A stretch of 64,000 nucleotides of DNA from Pampus argenteus. Lineage: Eukaryota; Chordata; Actinopteri; Scombriformes; Stromateidae. Position 1 is the stretch's first letter; each line of letters starts with the position of its first letter. Both the position numbers and the translations under genes were made by a program. The stretch covers positions 22,652,501-22,716,500 of the forward strand of contig CM072864.1 of assembly GCA_036937835.1 (NCBI GenBank). The letters run 5' to 3'. This document shows, one piece after another, positions 8,159 to 21,928 of this stretch. The notes beneath the pieces were generated by a model. It was not told the DNA's origin. It saw only the letters and a program-made list of their open reading frames with translations, and did no database searches.

Positions 8159-11100
8159 AAAACTGACAACTACAGTTTTTCTTAAACAAGGAGCAATGTT
8201 TTCAATCAAAACTATGTTTGCCATCAACAAGTAACTGATTTCTGATGATTAGGACCAAAAAACTCACTTCTGAGAGCTTCCTGCAGCTTTTACTGTAACA
8301 TTTGTAAAAATAGCTTTCTCTCAGGCCAAAACTGACAACTACAGTTTTTCTTAAACAAGGAGCAATATTTTCAATCAAAACCATGTTTGCCATCAACAAG
8401 TTACTGGTTTCTAATGATTAGGAGCAAAAAACTCACTTCTGAGAGCTTTCTGCAGCTTTTACTGTAACATTTGTAAAAATAGCTTTCTCTCAGGGCAAAA
8501 CTGACAACTACAGTTTCTTAAACAAGGAGCAATATTTTCAATCAAAACCATGTTTGCCATCAACAAGTAACTGATTTCTAATGATTAGGACCAAAAAACT
8601 CACTTCTGAGAGCTTCCTGCAGCTTTTACTGTAACATTTGTAAAAATAGCTTTCTCTGAGGCCAAAACTGAAAACTACAGTTTTTCTTAAACAAGGAGCA
8701 ATATTTTCAATCAAAACCATGTGATAACAACAAGTAACTGATTTCTAATGATTAGGACCAAAAAACTCACTTCTGAGAGCTTTCTGCAGCTTTTACTGTA
8801 ACATTTGTAAAAAATAGCTTTCTCTCAGGCCAAAACTGACAACTACAGTTTTTCTTAAACAAGGAGCAATATTTTCAATCAAAACCATGTTTGCCATCAA
8901 CAAGTAACTGATTTCTAATGATTAGGACCAAAAAACTCACTTCTGAGAGCTTCCTGCAGCTTTTACTGTAACATTTGTAAAAATAGCTTTCTCTCAGGCC
9001 AAAACTGACAACTACAGTTTTTCTCAAACAAGGAGCAATATTTTCAATCAAAACCATGTTTGCCATCAACAAGTAACTGATTTCTAATGATTAGGACCAA
9101 AAAACTCACTTCTGAGAGCTTCCTGCAGCTTTTACTGTAACATTTGTAAAAATTGCTTTCTCTGAGGCCAAAACTGACAACTACAGTTTTTCTTAAACAA
9201 GGAGCAATATTTTCAATCAAAACCATGTTTGCCATCAACAAGTAACTGATTTCTAATGATTAGGACCAAAAAACTCACTTCTGAGAGCTTCCTGCAGCTT
9301 TTACTGTAACATTTGTAAAAATTGCTTTCTCTGAGGCCAAAACTGACAACTACAGTTTTTCTTAAACAAGGAGCAATATTTTCAATCAAAACCATGTTTG
9401 CCATCAACAAGTAACTGATTTCTAATGATTAGGACCAAAAAACTCACTTCTGAGAGCTTCCTGCAGCTTTTACTGTAACATTTGTAAAAATAGCTTTCAC
9501 TCAGGCCAAAACTGACAACTACAGTTTTTCTTAAACAAGGAGCAATGTTTTCAATCAAAACTATGTTTGCCATCAACAAGTAACTGATTTCTAATGATTA
9601 GGAGCAAAAAACTCACTTCTGAGAGCTTCCTGCAGCTTTTACTGTAACATTTGTAAAAATAGCTTTCTCTCAGGCCAAAACTGACAACTACAGTTTTTCT
9701 TAAACAAGGAGCAATAATTTCAATCAAAACCATGTTTGCCATCAACAAGTCACTGATTTCTAATGATTAGGACCAAAAAACTCACTTCTGAGAGCTTCCT
9801 GCAGCTTTTACTGTAACATTTGTAAAAATAGCTTTCTCTCAGCCTAAAACTGACAACTACAGTTTTTCTTAAACAAGGAGCAATAATTTCAATCAAAACC
9901 ATGTTTGCCATCAACAAGTAACTGATTTCTAATGATTAGGACCAAAAAACTCACTTCTGAGAGCTTCCTGCAGCTTTTACTGTAACATTTGTAAAAAAAA
10001 ATAGCCTCTCTGAGGCCAAAACTGACAACTACAGTTTTTCTTAAACAAGGAGCAATATTTTCAATCAAAACCATGTTTGCCATCAACAAGTAACTGATTT
10101 CTAATGATTAGGACCAAAAAACTCACTTCTGAGAGCTTCCTGCAGCTTTTACTGTAACATTTGTAAAAATAGCTTTCTCTCAGGCCAAAACTGACAACTA
10201 CAGTTTTTCTTAAACAAGGAGCAATATTTTCAATCAAAACCATGTTTGCCATCAACAAGTAACTGATTTCTAATGATTAGGACCAAAAAACTCACTTCTG
10301 AGAGCTTCCTGCAGCTTTTACTGTAACATTTGTAAAAATAGCTTTCTCTCAGGCCAAAACTGACAACTACAGTTTTTCTTAAACAAGGAGCAATATTTTC
10401 AATCAAAACCATGTTTGCCATCAACAAGTAACTGATTTCTAATGATCAGGACCAAAAAACTCACTTCTGAGACCTTCCTGCAGCTTTTACTGTAACATTT
10501 GTAAAAATAGCTTTCTCTCAGGCCAAAACTGACAACTACAGTTTTTCTTAAACAAGGAGCAATATTTTCAATCAAAACCATGTTTGCCATCAACAAGTAA
10601 CTGATTTCTAATGATTAGGACCAAAAAACTCACTTCTGAGAGCTTCCTGGAGCTTTTACTGTAACATTTGTAAAAAAAAATAGCTTTGTCTCAGGCCAAA
10701 ACTGACAACTACAGTTTTTCTTAAACAAGGAGCAATATTTTCAATCAAAACCATGTTTGCCATCAACAAGTAACTGATTTCTAATGATTAGGACCAAAAA
10801 ACTCACTTCTGAGAGCTTCCTGCAGCTTTTACTGTAACATTTGTAAAAATAGCTTTCTCTCAGGCCAAAACTGACAACTACAGTTTTTCTTAAACAAGTA
10901 GCAATATTTTCAATCAAAACCATGTTTGCCATCAACAAGTAACTGATTTCTAATGATTAGGAGCAAAAAACTCACTTCTGAGAGCTTCCTGCAGCTTTTA
11001 CTGTAACATTTGTAAAAATAGCTTTCTCTCAGCCCAAAACTGACAACTACAGTTTTTCTTAAACAAGGAGCAATATTTTCAATCAAAACCATGTTTGCCA

Positions 11101-12850
11101 TCAACAAGTAACTGATTTCTAATGATTAGGACCAAAAAACTCACTTCTGAGAGCTTCCTGCAGCTTTTACTGTAACATTTGTAAAAATTGCTTTCTCTGA
11201 GGCCAAAACTGACAACTACAGTTTTTCTTAAACAAGGAGCAATATTTTCAATCAAAACCATGTTTGCCATCAACAAGTAACTGATTTCTAATGATTAGGA
11301 CCAAAAAACTCACTTCTGAGACCTTCCTGCAGCTTTTACTGTAACATTTGTAAAAATAGCTTTCTCTGAGGCCAAAACTGACAACTACAGTTTTTCTTAA
11401 ACAAGGAGCAATATTTTCAATCAAAACCATGTTTGCCATCAACAAGTAACTGATTTCTAATGATTAGGACCAAAAAACTCACTTCTGAGAGCTTCCTGTA
11501 GCTTTTACTGTAACATTTGTAAAAATAGCTTTCTCTCAGGCCAAAACTGACAACTACAGTTTTTCTTAAAGAAGGAGCAATATTTTCAATCAAAACCATG
11601 TTTGCCATCAACAAGTAACTGATTTCTAATGATTAGGACCAAAAAACTCACTTCTGAGAGCTTCCTGGAGCTTTTACTGTAACATTTGTAAAAAAAAATA
11701 GCTTTGTCTCAGGCCAAAACTGACAACTACAGTTTTTCTTAAACAAGGAGCAATATTTTCAATCAAAACCATGTTTGCCATCAACAAGTAACTGATTTCT
11801 AATGATTAGGACCAAAAAACTCACTTCTGAGAGCTTTCTGCAGCTTTTACTGTAACATTTGTAAAAATAGCTTTCTCTCAGGGCAAAACTGACAACTACA
11901 GTTTCTTAAACAAGGAGCAATATTTTCAATCAAAACCATGTTTGCCATCAACAAGTAACTGATTTCTAATGATTAGGACCAAAAAACTCACTTCTGAGAG
12001 CTTCCTGCAGCTTTTACTGTAACATTTGTAAAAATAGCTTTCTCTGAGGCCAAAACTGACAACTACAGTTTTTCTTAAACAAGGAGCAATATTTTCAATC
12101 AAAACCATGTGTGCCATCAACAAGTAACTGATTTCTAATGATTAGGACTAAAAAACTCACTTCTGAGAGCTTCCTGCAGCTTTTACTGTAACATTTGTAA
12201 AAAAAATAGCTTTCTCTCAGGCCAAAACTGACAACTACAGTTTTTCTTAAACAAGGAGCAATATTTTCAATCAAAACCATGTTTGCCATCAACAAGTAAC
12301 TGATTTCTAATGATTAGGACCAAAAAACTCACTTCTGAGACCTTCCTGCAGCTTTTACTGTAACATTTGTAAAAATAGCTTTCTCTCAGGCCAAAACTGA
12401 CAACTACAGTTTTTCTTAAACAAGGAGCAATATTTTCAATCAAAACCATGTTTGCCATCAACAAGTAACTGGTTTCTAATGATTAGGAGCAAAAAACTCA
12501 CTTCTGAGAGCTTCCTGCAGCTTTTACTGTAACATTTGTAAAAAAATAGCTTTGTCTCAGGCCAAAACTGACAACTACAGTTTTTCTTAAACAAGGAGCA
12601 ATATTTTCAATCAAAACCATGTTTGCCATCAACAAGTAACTGATTTCTAATGATTAGGACCAAAAAACTCACTTCTGAGAGCTTCCTGCAGCTTTTACTG
12701 TAACATTTGTAAAAATAGCCTTCTCTCAGGCCAAAACTGACAACTACAGTTTTTCTCAAACAAGGAGCAATATTTTCAATCAAAACCATGTTTGCCATGA
12801 ACAAGTAACTGATTTCTAATGATTAGGACCAAAAAACTCACTTCTGAGAG
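8148..12850 (-). repeat. - domain, first block of mainly 169-bp units
   Basis: This stretch has almost no 178-bp units. Variants in use are TCTCTGAGGCC, AAAATTGCTTTC, GAGACCTTCC (near 10471, 11320 and 12339), CTGGAGC with a long A run (near 10650 and 11670), and AGGGCAAAACTG with the shortened CAGTTTCTTAAAC (near 8490 and 11880). A complex variant, CATGTGATAACAACAAG, occurs near 8718 and is otherwise seen only at 56-58.5 kb. I could not define one dominant period here, so it looks like a mosaic of HOR pieces. Confidence 0.85.
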
Positions 12851-15800
12851 CTTCCTGCAGCTTTTACTGTAACATTTGTTAAAAAATAGCTTTCTCTGGG
12901 CAAGAGAAGGCCAACACTGACAACTACAGTTTTTCTTAAACAAGGAGCAATATTTTCAATCAAAACCATGTTTGCCATCAACAAGTAACTGATTTCTAAT
13001 GATTAGGACCAAAAAACTCACTTCTGAGAGCTTCCTGCAGCTTTTACTGTAACATTTGTAAAAATAGCTTTCTCTGCGCGAGAGAAGGTCAGAACTGACA
13101 ACTACAGTTTTTCTTAAACAAGGAGCAATATTTTCAATCAAAACCATGTTTGCCATCAACAAGTAACTGATTTCTAATGATTAGGACCAAAAAACTCACT
13201 TCTGAGAGCTTCCTGCAGCTTTTACTGTAACATTTGTAAAAATAGCTTTGTCTGGGCGAGAGAAGGCCAAAACTGACAACTACAGTTTTTCTTAAACAAG
13301 GAGCAATATTTTTAATCAAAACCATGTTTGCCATCAACAAGTAACTGATTTTGAATGATTAGGACCAAAAAACTCACTTCTGAGAGCTTCCTGCAGCTTT
13401 TACTGTAACATTTGTTAAAAAATAGCTTTCTCTGGGCAAGAGAAGGCCAACACTGACAACTACAGTTTTTCTTAAACAAGGAGCAATATTTTCAATCAAA
13501 ACCATGTTTGCCATCAACAAGTAACTGATTTCTAATGATTAGGACCAAAAAACTCACTTCTGAGAGCTTCCTGCAGCTTTTACTGTAACATTTGTAAAAA
13601 TAGCTTTCTCTGGGCAAGAGAAGGCCAACACTGACAACTACAGTTTTTCTTAAACAAGGAGCAATATTTTCAATCAAAACCATGTTTGCCATCAACAAGT
13701 AACTGATTTCTAATGATTAGGACCAAAAAACTCACTTCTGAGAGCTTCCTGCAGCTTTTACTGTAACATTTGTAAAAATAGCTTTTTCTGCGCGAGAGAA
13801 GGTCAGAACTGACAACTACAGTTTTTCTTAAACAAGGAGCAATATTTTCAATCAAAACCATGTTTGCCATCAACAAGTAACTCATTTCTAATGATTAGGA
13901 CCAAAAAACTCACTTCTGAGAGCTTCCTGCAGCTTTTACTGTAACATTAGTAAAAATAGCTTTCTCTCAGGCCAAAACTGACAACTACAATTTTTCTTAA
14001 ACAAGGAGCAATATTTTCAATCAAAACCATGTTTACCATCAACAAGTAACCGATTTCTAATGATTAGGACCAAAAAACTCACTTCTGAGAGCTTCCTGCA
14101 GCTTTTACTGTAACATTTGTAAAAATAGCTTTGTCTGGGCGAGAGAAGGCCAAAACTGACAACTACAGTTTTTCTTAAACAAGGAGCAATATTTTCAATC
14201 AAAACCATGTTTGCCATCAACAAGTAACTGATTTTGAATGATTAGGACCAAAAAACTCACTTCTGAGAGCTTCCTGCAGCTTTTACTGTAACATTTGTTA
14301 AAAAATAGCTTTCTCTGGGCAAGAGAAGGCCAACACTGACAACTACAGTTTTTCTTGAACAAGGAGCAATATTTTCAATCAAAACCATGTTTGCCATCAA
14401 CAAGTAACTGATTTCTAATGATTAGGACCAAAAAACTCACTTCTGAGAGCTTCCTGCAGCTTTTACTGTAACATTTGTAAAAATAGCTTTCTCTCAGGCC
14501 AAAACTGACAACTACAGTTTTTCTTAAACAAGGAGCAATATTTTCAATCAAAACCATGTTTGCCATCAACAAGTAACTGATTTCTAATGATTAGGACCAA
14601 AAAACTCACTTCTGAGAGCTTCCTGCAGCTTTTACTGTAACATTTGTAAAAATAGCTTTCTCTCAGGCCAAAACTGACAACTACAGTTTTTCTCAAACAA
14701 GGAGCAATATTTTCAATCAAAACCATGGTTGCCATCAACAAGTAACTGATTTCTAATGATTAGGACCAAAAAACTCACTTCTGAGAGCTTCCTGCAGCTT
14801 TTACTGTAACATTTGTAAAAATTGCTTTCTCTGAGGCCAAAACTGAAAACTACAGTTTTTCTTAAACAAGGAGCAATATTTTCAATCAAAACCATGTTTG
14901 CCATCAACAAGTAACTGATTTCTAATGATTAGGACCAAAAAACTCACTTCTGAGAGCTTCCTGCAGCTTTTACTATAACATTTGTAAAAATAGCTTTGTC
15001 TGGGCGAGAGAAGGCCAAAACTGACAACTACAGTTTTTCTTAAACAAGGAGCAATATTTTTAATCAAAACCATGTTTGCCATCAACAAGTAACTGATTTT
15101 GAATGATTAGGACCAAAAAACTCACTTCTGAGAGCTTCCTGCAGCTTTTACTGTAACATTTGTTAAAAAATAGCTTTCTCTGGGCAAGAGAAGGCCAACA
15201 CTGACAACTACAGTTTTTCTTAAACAAGGAGCAATATTTTCAATCAAAACCATGTTTGCCATCAACAAGTAACTGATTTCTAATGATTAGGACCAAAAAA
15301 CTCACTTCTGAGAGCTTCCTGCAGCTTTTACTGTAACATTTGTAAAAATAGCTTTCTCTGGGCAAGAGAAGGCCAACACTGACAACTACAGTTTTTCTTA
15401 AACAAGGAGCAATATTTTCAATCAAAACCATGTTTGCCATCAACAAGTAACTGATTTCTAATGATTAGGACCAAAAAACTCACTTCTGAGAGCTTCCTGC
15501 AGCTTTTACTGTAACATTTGTAAAAATAGCTTTCTCTCAGGCCAAAACTGACAACTACAGTTTTTCTTAAACAAGGAGCAATGTTTTCAATCAAAACTAT
15601 GGTTGCCATCAACAAGTAACTGATTTCTAATGATTAGGACCAAAAAACTCACTTCTGAGAGCTTCCTGCAGCTTTTACTGTAACATTTGTAAAAATAGCT
15701 TTGTCTCAGGCCAAAACTGACAACTACAGTTTTTCTTAAACAAGGAGCAATGTTTTCAATCAAAACTATGTTTGCCATCAACAAGTAACTGATTTCTAGT

Positions 15801-16273
15801 GATTAGGACCAAAAAACTCACTTCTGAGAGCTTCCTGCAGCTTTTACTATAACATTTGTAAAAATAGCTTTCTCTCAGGCCAATACTGACAACTACAGTT
15901 TTTCTTAAACAAGGAGCAATATTTTCAATCAAAACCATGTTTGCCAACAACAAGTAACTGATTTCTAATGATTAGGAGCAAAAAACTCACTTCTGAGAGC
16001 TTCCTGCAGCTTTTACTGTAACATTTGTAAAAATAGCTTTCTCTCAGGCCAAAACTGACAACTACAGTTTTTCTTAAAGAAGGAGCAATATTTTTAATCA
16101 GAACCATGTTTGCCATCAACAAGTAACTGATTTTGAATGATTAGGACCAAAAAACTCACTTCTGAGAGCTTCCTGCAGCTTTTACTGTAACATTTGTTAA
16201 AAAATAGCTTTCTCTGGGCAAGAGAAGGCCAACACTGACAACTACAGTTTTTCTTAAACAAGGAGCAATATTT
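12850..16273 (-). repeat. 178-bp-rich block with a 1748-bp duplication
   Basis: Many long units appear, with cores CTGGGCAAGAG, CTGCGCGAGAG and CTGGGCGAGAG. The marker TTTTTAATCAAAACC at 13311 recurs at 15059, and the following two long units match, giving an offset of 1748 bp (13134-13698 to 14882-15446). Units with TTGAATGATTAGG also carry GTTAAAAAATAGC and CTGGGCAAGAG, so these three variants travel together as one unit type. Confidence 0.8.
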
Positions 16274-16958
16274 TCAATCAAAACCATGTTTGCCATCAAC
16301 AAGTAACTGATTTCTAATGATTAGGACCAAAAAACTCACTTCTGAGAGCTTCCTGCAGCTTTTACTGTAACATTTGTAAAAATAGCTTTCTCTGCGCGAG
16401 AGAAGGCCAGAACTGACAACTACAGTTTTTCTTAAACAAGGAGCAATATTTTCAATCAAAACCATGTTTGCCATCAACAAGTAACTCATTTCTAATGATT
16501 AGGACCAAAAAACTCACTTCTGAGAGCTTCCTGCAGCTTTTACTGTAACATTAGTAAAAATAGCTTTCTCTCAGGCCAAAACTGACAACTACAATTTTTC
16601 TTAAACAAGGAGCAATATTTTCAATCAAAACCATGTTTACCATCAACAAGTAACTGATTTCTAATGATTAGGACCAAAAAACTCACTTCTGAGAGCTTCC
16701 TGCAGCTTTTACTGTAACATTTGTAAAAATAGCTTTCTCTCAGGCCAAAACTGACAACTACAGTTTTTCTTAAACAAGGAGCAATGTTTTCAATCAAAAC
16801 TATGTTTGCCATCAACAAGTAACTGATTTCTAGTGATTAGGACCAAAAAACTCACTTCTGAGAGCTTCCTGCAGCTTTTACTATAACATTTGTAAAAATA
16901 GCTTTCTCTCAGGCCAAAACTGACAACTACAGTTTTTCTTAAACAAGGAGCAATGTTT

Positions 16959-18450
16959 TCAATCAAAACTATGTTTGCCATCAACAAGTAACTGATTTCT
17001 AATGATTAGGACCAAAAAACTCACTTCTGAGAGCTTCCTGCAGCTTTTACTGTAACATTTGTAAAAATAGCTTTGTCTCAGGCCAAAACTGACAACTACA
17101 GTTTTTCTTAAACAAGGAGCAATATTTTCAATCAAAACCATGTTTGCCATCAACAAGTAACTGATTTTGAATGATTAGGACCAAAAAACTCACTTCTGAG
17201 AGCTTCCTGCAGCTTTTACTGTAACATTTGTTAAAAAATAGCTTTCTCTGGGCAAAAGAGAAGGCCAACACTGACAACTACAGTTTTTCTTAAACAAGGA
17301 GCAATATTTTCAATCAAAACCATGTTTGCCATCAACAAGTAACTGATTTCTAATGATTAGGACCAAAAAACTCACTTCTGAGAGCTTCCTGCAGCTTTTA
17401 CTGTAACATTTGTAAAAATAGCTTTCTCTCAGGCCAAAACTGACAACTACAGTTTTTCTCAAACAAGGAGCAATATTTTCAATCAAAACCATGGTTGCCA
17501 TCAACAAGTAACTGATTTCTAATGATTAGGACCAAAAAACTCACTTCTGAGAGCTTCCTGCAGCTTTTACTGTAACATTTGTAAAAATTGCTTTCTCTGA
17601 GGCCAAAACTGAAAACTACAGTTTTTCTTAAACAAGGAGCAATATTTTCAATCAAAACCATGTTTGCCATCAACAAGTAACTGATTTCTAATGATTAGGA
17701 CCAAAAAACTCACTTCTGAGAGCTTCCTGCAGCTTTTACTGTAACATTTGTAAAAATAGCTTTGTCTGGGCGAGAGAAGGCCAAAACTGACAACTACAGT
17801 TTTTCTTAAACAAGGAGCAATATTTTCAATCAAAACCATGTTTGCCATCAACAAGTAACTGATTTCTAATGATTAGGACCAAAAAACTCACTTCTGAGAG
17901 CTTCCTGCAGCTTTTACTGTAACATTTGTAAAAATAGCTTTCTCTGCGCGAGAGAAGGCCAGAACTGACAACTACAGTTTTTCTTAAACAAGGAGCAATA
18001 TTTTCAATCAAAACCATGGTTGCCATCAACAAGTAACTGATTTCTAATGATTAGGACCAAAAAACTCACTTCTGAGAGCTTCCTGCAGCTTTTACTGTAA
18101 CATTTGTAAAAATTGCTTTCTCTGAGGCCAAAACTGAAAACTACAGTTTTTCTTAAACAAGGAGCAATATTTTCAATCAAAACCATGTTTGCCATCAACA
18201 AGTAACTGATTTCTAATGATTAGGACCAAAAAACTCACTTCTGAGAGCTTCCTGCAGCTTTTACTGTAACATTTGTAAAAATAGCTTTGTCTGGGCGAGA
18301 GAAGGCCAAAACTGACAACTACAGTTTTTCTTAAACAAGGAGCAATATTTTCAATCAAAACCATGTTTGCCATCAACAAGTAACTGATTTTGAATGATTA
18401 GGACCAAAAAACTCACTTCTAAGAGCTTCCTGCAGCTTTTACTGTAACAT
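16959..18450 (-). repeat. 1.4-kb internal block, repeated three more times
   Basis: The block has units with GTCTCAGG, CAAAAGAGAAGG, CATGGTTGCC, AAAACTGAAAAC and CTGGGCGAGAG in fixed order. It recurs at about 21760-23250 (offset 4801), about 29292-30780 (12333) and about 32735-34225 (15776). The offset between the last two is 3443 bp. It is thus present twice in each of cassettes 1 and 2. At 22621 the copy reads TTTCAACCAAAACC and at 33276 another reads GGTTGCATTCAAC, showing independent mutation after duplication. Confidence 0.83.
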
Positions 18451-19210
18451 TTGTTAAAAAATAGCTTTCTCTGGGCAAGAGAAGGCCAACACTGACAACT
18501 ACAGTTTTTCTTAAACAAGGAGCAATATTTTCAATCAAAACCATGTTTGCCATCAACAAGTAACTGATTTCTAATGATTAGGACCAAAAAACTCACTTCT
18601 GAGAGCTTCCTGCAGCTTTTACTGTAACATTTGTAAAAATAGCTTTCTCTGCGCGAGAGAAGGCCAGAACTGACAACTACAGTTTTTCTTAAACAAGGAG
18701 CAATATTTTCAATCAAAACCATGTTTGCCATCAACAAGTAACTCATTTCTAATGATTAGGACCAAAAAACTCACTTCTGAGAGCTTCCTGCAGCTTTTAC
18801 TGTAACATTAGTAAAAATAGCTTTCTCTCAGGCCAAAACTGACAACTACAATTTTTCTTAAACAAGGAGCAATATTTTCAATCAAAACCATGTTTACCAT
18901 CAACAAGTAACCGATTTCTAATGATTAGGACCAAAAAACTCACTTCTGAGAGCTTCCTGCAGCTTTTACTGTAACATTTGTAAAATTGCTTTCTCTGAGG
19001 CCAAAACTGACAACTACAGTTTCTTAAACAAGGAGCAATATTTTCAATCAAAACCATGTTTGCCATCAACAAGTAACTGATTTCTAATGATTAGGACCAA
19101 AAAACTAACTTCTGAGAGCTTTCTGCATCTTTTACTGTAACATTTGTAAAAATAGCTTTCTCTCAGGGCAAAACTGACAACTACAGTTTCTTAAACAAGG
19201 AGCAATATTT

Positions 19211-21928
19211 TCAATCAAAACCATGTTTGCCATCAACAAGTAACTGATTTCTAATGATTAGGACCAAAAAACTCACTTCTGAGAGCTTCCTGCAGCTTTT
19301 ACTATAACATTTGTAAAAATAGCTTTCTCTCAGGCCAAAACTGACAACTACAGTTTTTCTTAAAGAAGGAGCAATATTTTCATTCAAAACCATGTTTGCC
19401 ATCAACAAGTAACTGATTTCTAATGATTAGGACCAAAAAACTCACTTCTGAGAGCTTCCTGGAGCTTCTACTGTAACATTTGTAAAAAAAAAATAGCTTT
19501 GTCTCAGGCCAAAACTGACAACTACAGTTTTTCTTAAACAAGGAGCAATATTTTCAATCAAAACCATGTTTGCCATCAACAAGTAACTGATTTCTAATGA
19601 TTAGGACCAAAAAACTCACTTCTGAGAGCTTTCTGCAGCTTTTACTGTAACATTTGTAAAAATAGCTTTCTCTCAGGGCAAAACTGACAACTACAGTTTC
19701 TTAAACAAGGAGCAATATTTTCAATCAAAACCATGTTTGCCATCAACAAGTAACTGATTTCTAATGATTAGGACCAAAAAACTCACTTCTGAGAGCTTCC
19801 TGCAGCTTTTACTGTAACATTTGTAAAAATAGCTTTCTCTGAGGCCAAAACTGACAACTACAGTTTTTCTTAAACAAGGAGCAATATTTTCAATCAAAAC
19901 CATGTGTGCCATCAACAAGTAACTGATTTCTAATGATTAGGACCAAAAAACTCACTTCTGAGAGCTTCCTGCAGCTTTTACTGTAACATTTGTAAAAATA
20001 GCTTTCTCTCAGGCCAAAACTGACAACTACAGTTTTTCTTAAAGAAGGAGCAATATTTTCAATCAAAACCATGTTTGCCATCAACAAGTAACTGATTTCT
20101 AATGATTAGGACCAAAAAACTCACTTCTGAGAGCTTCCTGGAGCTTTTACTGTAACATTTGTAAAAAAAAATAGCTTTCTCTGAGGCCAAAACTGACAAC
20201 TACAGTTTTTCTTAAACAAGGAGCAATATTTTCAATCAAAACCATGTTTGCCATCAACAAGTAACTGATTTCTAATGATTAGGACCAAAAAACTCACTTC
20301 TGAGAGCTTCCTGTAGCTTTTACTGTAACATTTGTAAAAATAGCTTTCTCTCAGGCCAAAACTGACAACTACAGTTTTTCTTAAACAAGGAGCAATGTTT
20401 TCAATCAAAACTATGTTTGCCATCAACAAGTAACTGATTTCTAATGATTAGGACCAAAAAACTCACTTCTGAGAGCTTCCTGCAGCTTTTACTGTAACAT
20501 TTGTAAAAATAGCTTTGTCTCAGGCCAAAACTGACAACTACAGTTTTTCTTAAACAAGGAGCAATATTTTCAATCAAAACCATGTTTGCCATCAACAAGT
20601 AACTGATTTCTAATGATTAGGACCAAAAAACTCACTTCTGAGAGCTTCCTGCAGCTTTTACTATAACATTTGTAAAAATAGCTTTCTCTCAGGCCAAAAC
20701 TGACAACTACAGTTTTTCTTAAAGAAGGAGCAATATTTTCATTCAAAACCATGTTTGCCATCAACAAGTAACTGATTTCTAATGATTAGGACCAAAAAAC
20801 TCACTTCTGAGAGCTTCCTGGAGCTTCTACTGTAACATTTGTAAAAAAAAAATAGCTTTGTCTCAGGCCAAAACTGACAACTACAGTTTTTCTTAAACAA
20901 GGAGCAATATTTTCAATCAAAACCATGTTTGCCATCAACAAGTAACTGATTTCTAATGATTAGGACCAAAAAACTCACTTCTGAGAGCTTTCTGCAGCTT
21001 TTACTGTAACATTTGTAAAAATAGCTTTCTCTCAGGGCAAAACTGACAACTACAGTTTCTTAAACAAGGAGCAATATTTTCAATCAAAACCATGTTTGCC
21101 ATCAACAAGTAACTGATTTCTAATGATTAGGACCAAAAAACTCACTTCTGAGAGCTTCCTGCAGCTTTTACTGTAACATTTGTAAAAATAGCTTTCTCTG
21201 AGGCCAAAACTGACAACTACAGTTTTTCTTAAACAAGGAGCAATATTTTCAATCAAAACCATGTGTGCCATCAACAAGTAACTGATTTCTAATGATTAGG
21301 ACCAAAAAACTCACTTCTGAGAGCTTCCTGCAGCTTTTACTGTAACATTTGTAAAAATAGCTTTCTCTCAGGCCAAAACTGACAACTACAGTTTTTCTTA
21401 AAGAAGGAGCAATATTTTCAATCAAAACCATGTTTGCCATCAACAAGTAACTGATTTCTAATGATTAGGACCAAAAAACTCACTTCTGAGAGCTTCCTGG
21501 AGCTTTTACTGTAACATTTGTAAAAAAAAATAGCTTTCTCTGAGGCCAAAACTGACAACTACAGTTTTTCTTAAACAAGGAGCAATATTTTCAATCAAAA
21601 CCATGTTTGCCATCAACAAGTAACTGATTTCTAATGATTAGGACCAAAAAACTCACTTCTGAGAGCTTCCTGTAGCTTTTACTGTAACATTTGTAAAAAT
21701 AGCTTTCTCTCAGGCCAAAACTGACAACTACAGTTTTTCTTAAACAAGGAGCAATGTTTTCAATCAAAACTATGTTTGCCATCAACAAGTAACTGATTTC
21801 TAATGATTAGGACCAAAAAACTCACTTCTGAGAGCTTCCTGCAGCTTTTACTGTAACATTTGTAAAAATAGCTTTGTCTCAGGCCAAAACTGACAACTAC
21901 AGTTTTTCTTAAACAAGGAGCAATATTT
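19211..21928 (-). repeat. 1359-bp eight-unit tandem duplication
   Basis: 19211-20569 and 20570-21928 match unit for unit at an offset of 1359 bp. Shared markers are TTTTCATTCAAAACC (near 19376 and 20735), TTAAAGAAGG, GGAGCTTCTACTG with a nine-A run, AGGGCAAAACTG with CAGTTTCTTAAAC, CATGTGTGCC and CTGTAGC. Cassette 2 has this block once (from 31544), so the duplication either arose in cassette 1 or was lost from cassette 2. Confidence 0.85.

Noticed and set aside
8089..16000. A giant mirror palindrome centred at 8.15 kb
   Set aside because: Only monomer-level inverted similarity exists. Going left from the switch come two 178-bp hairpin units, while going right there are mainly 169-bp units until about 12.9 kb, so the arms are not copies of each other.
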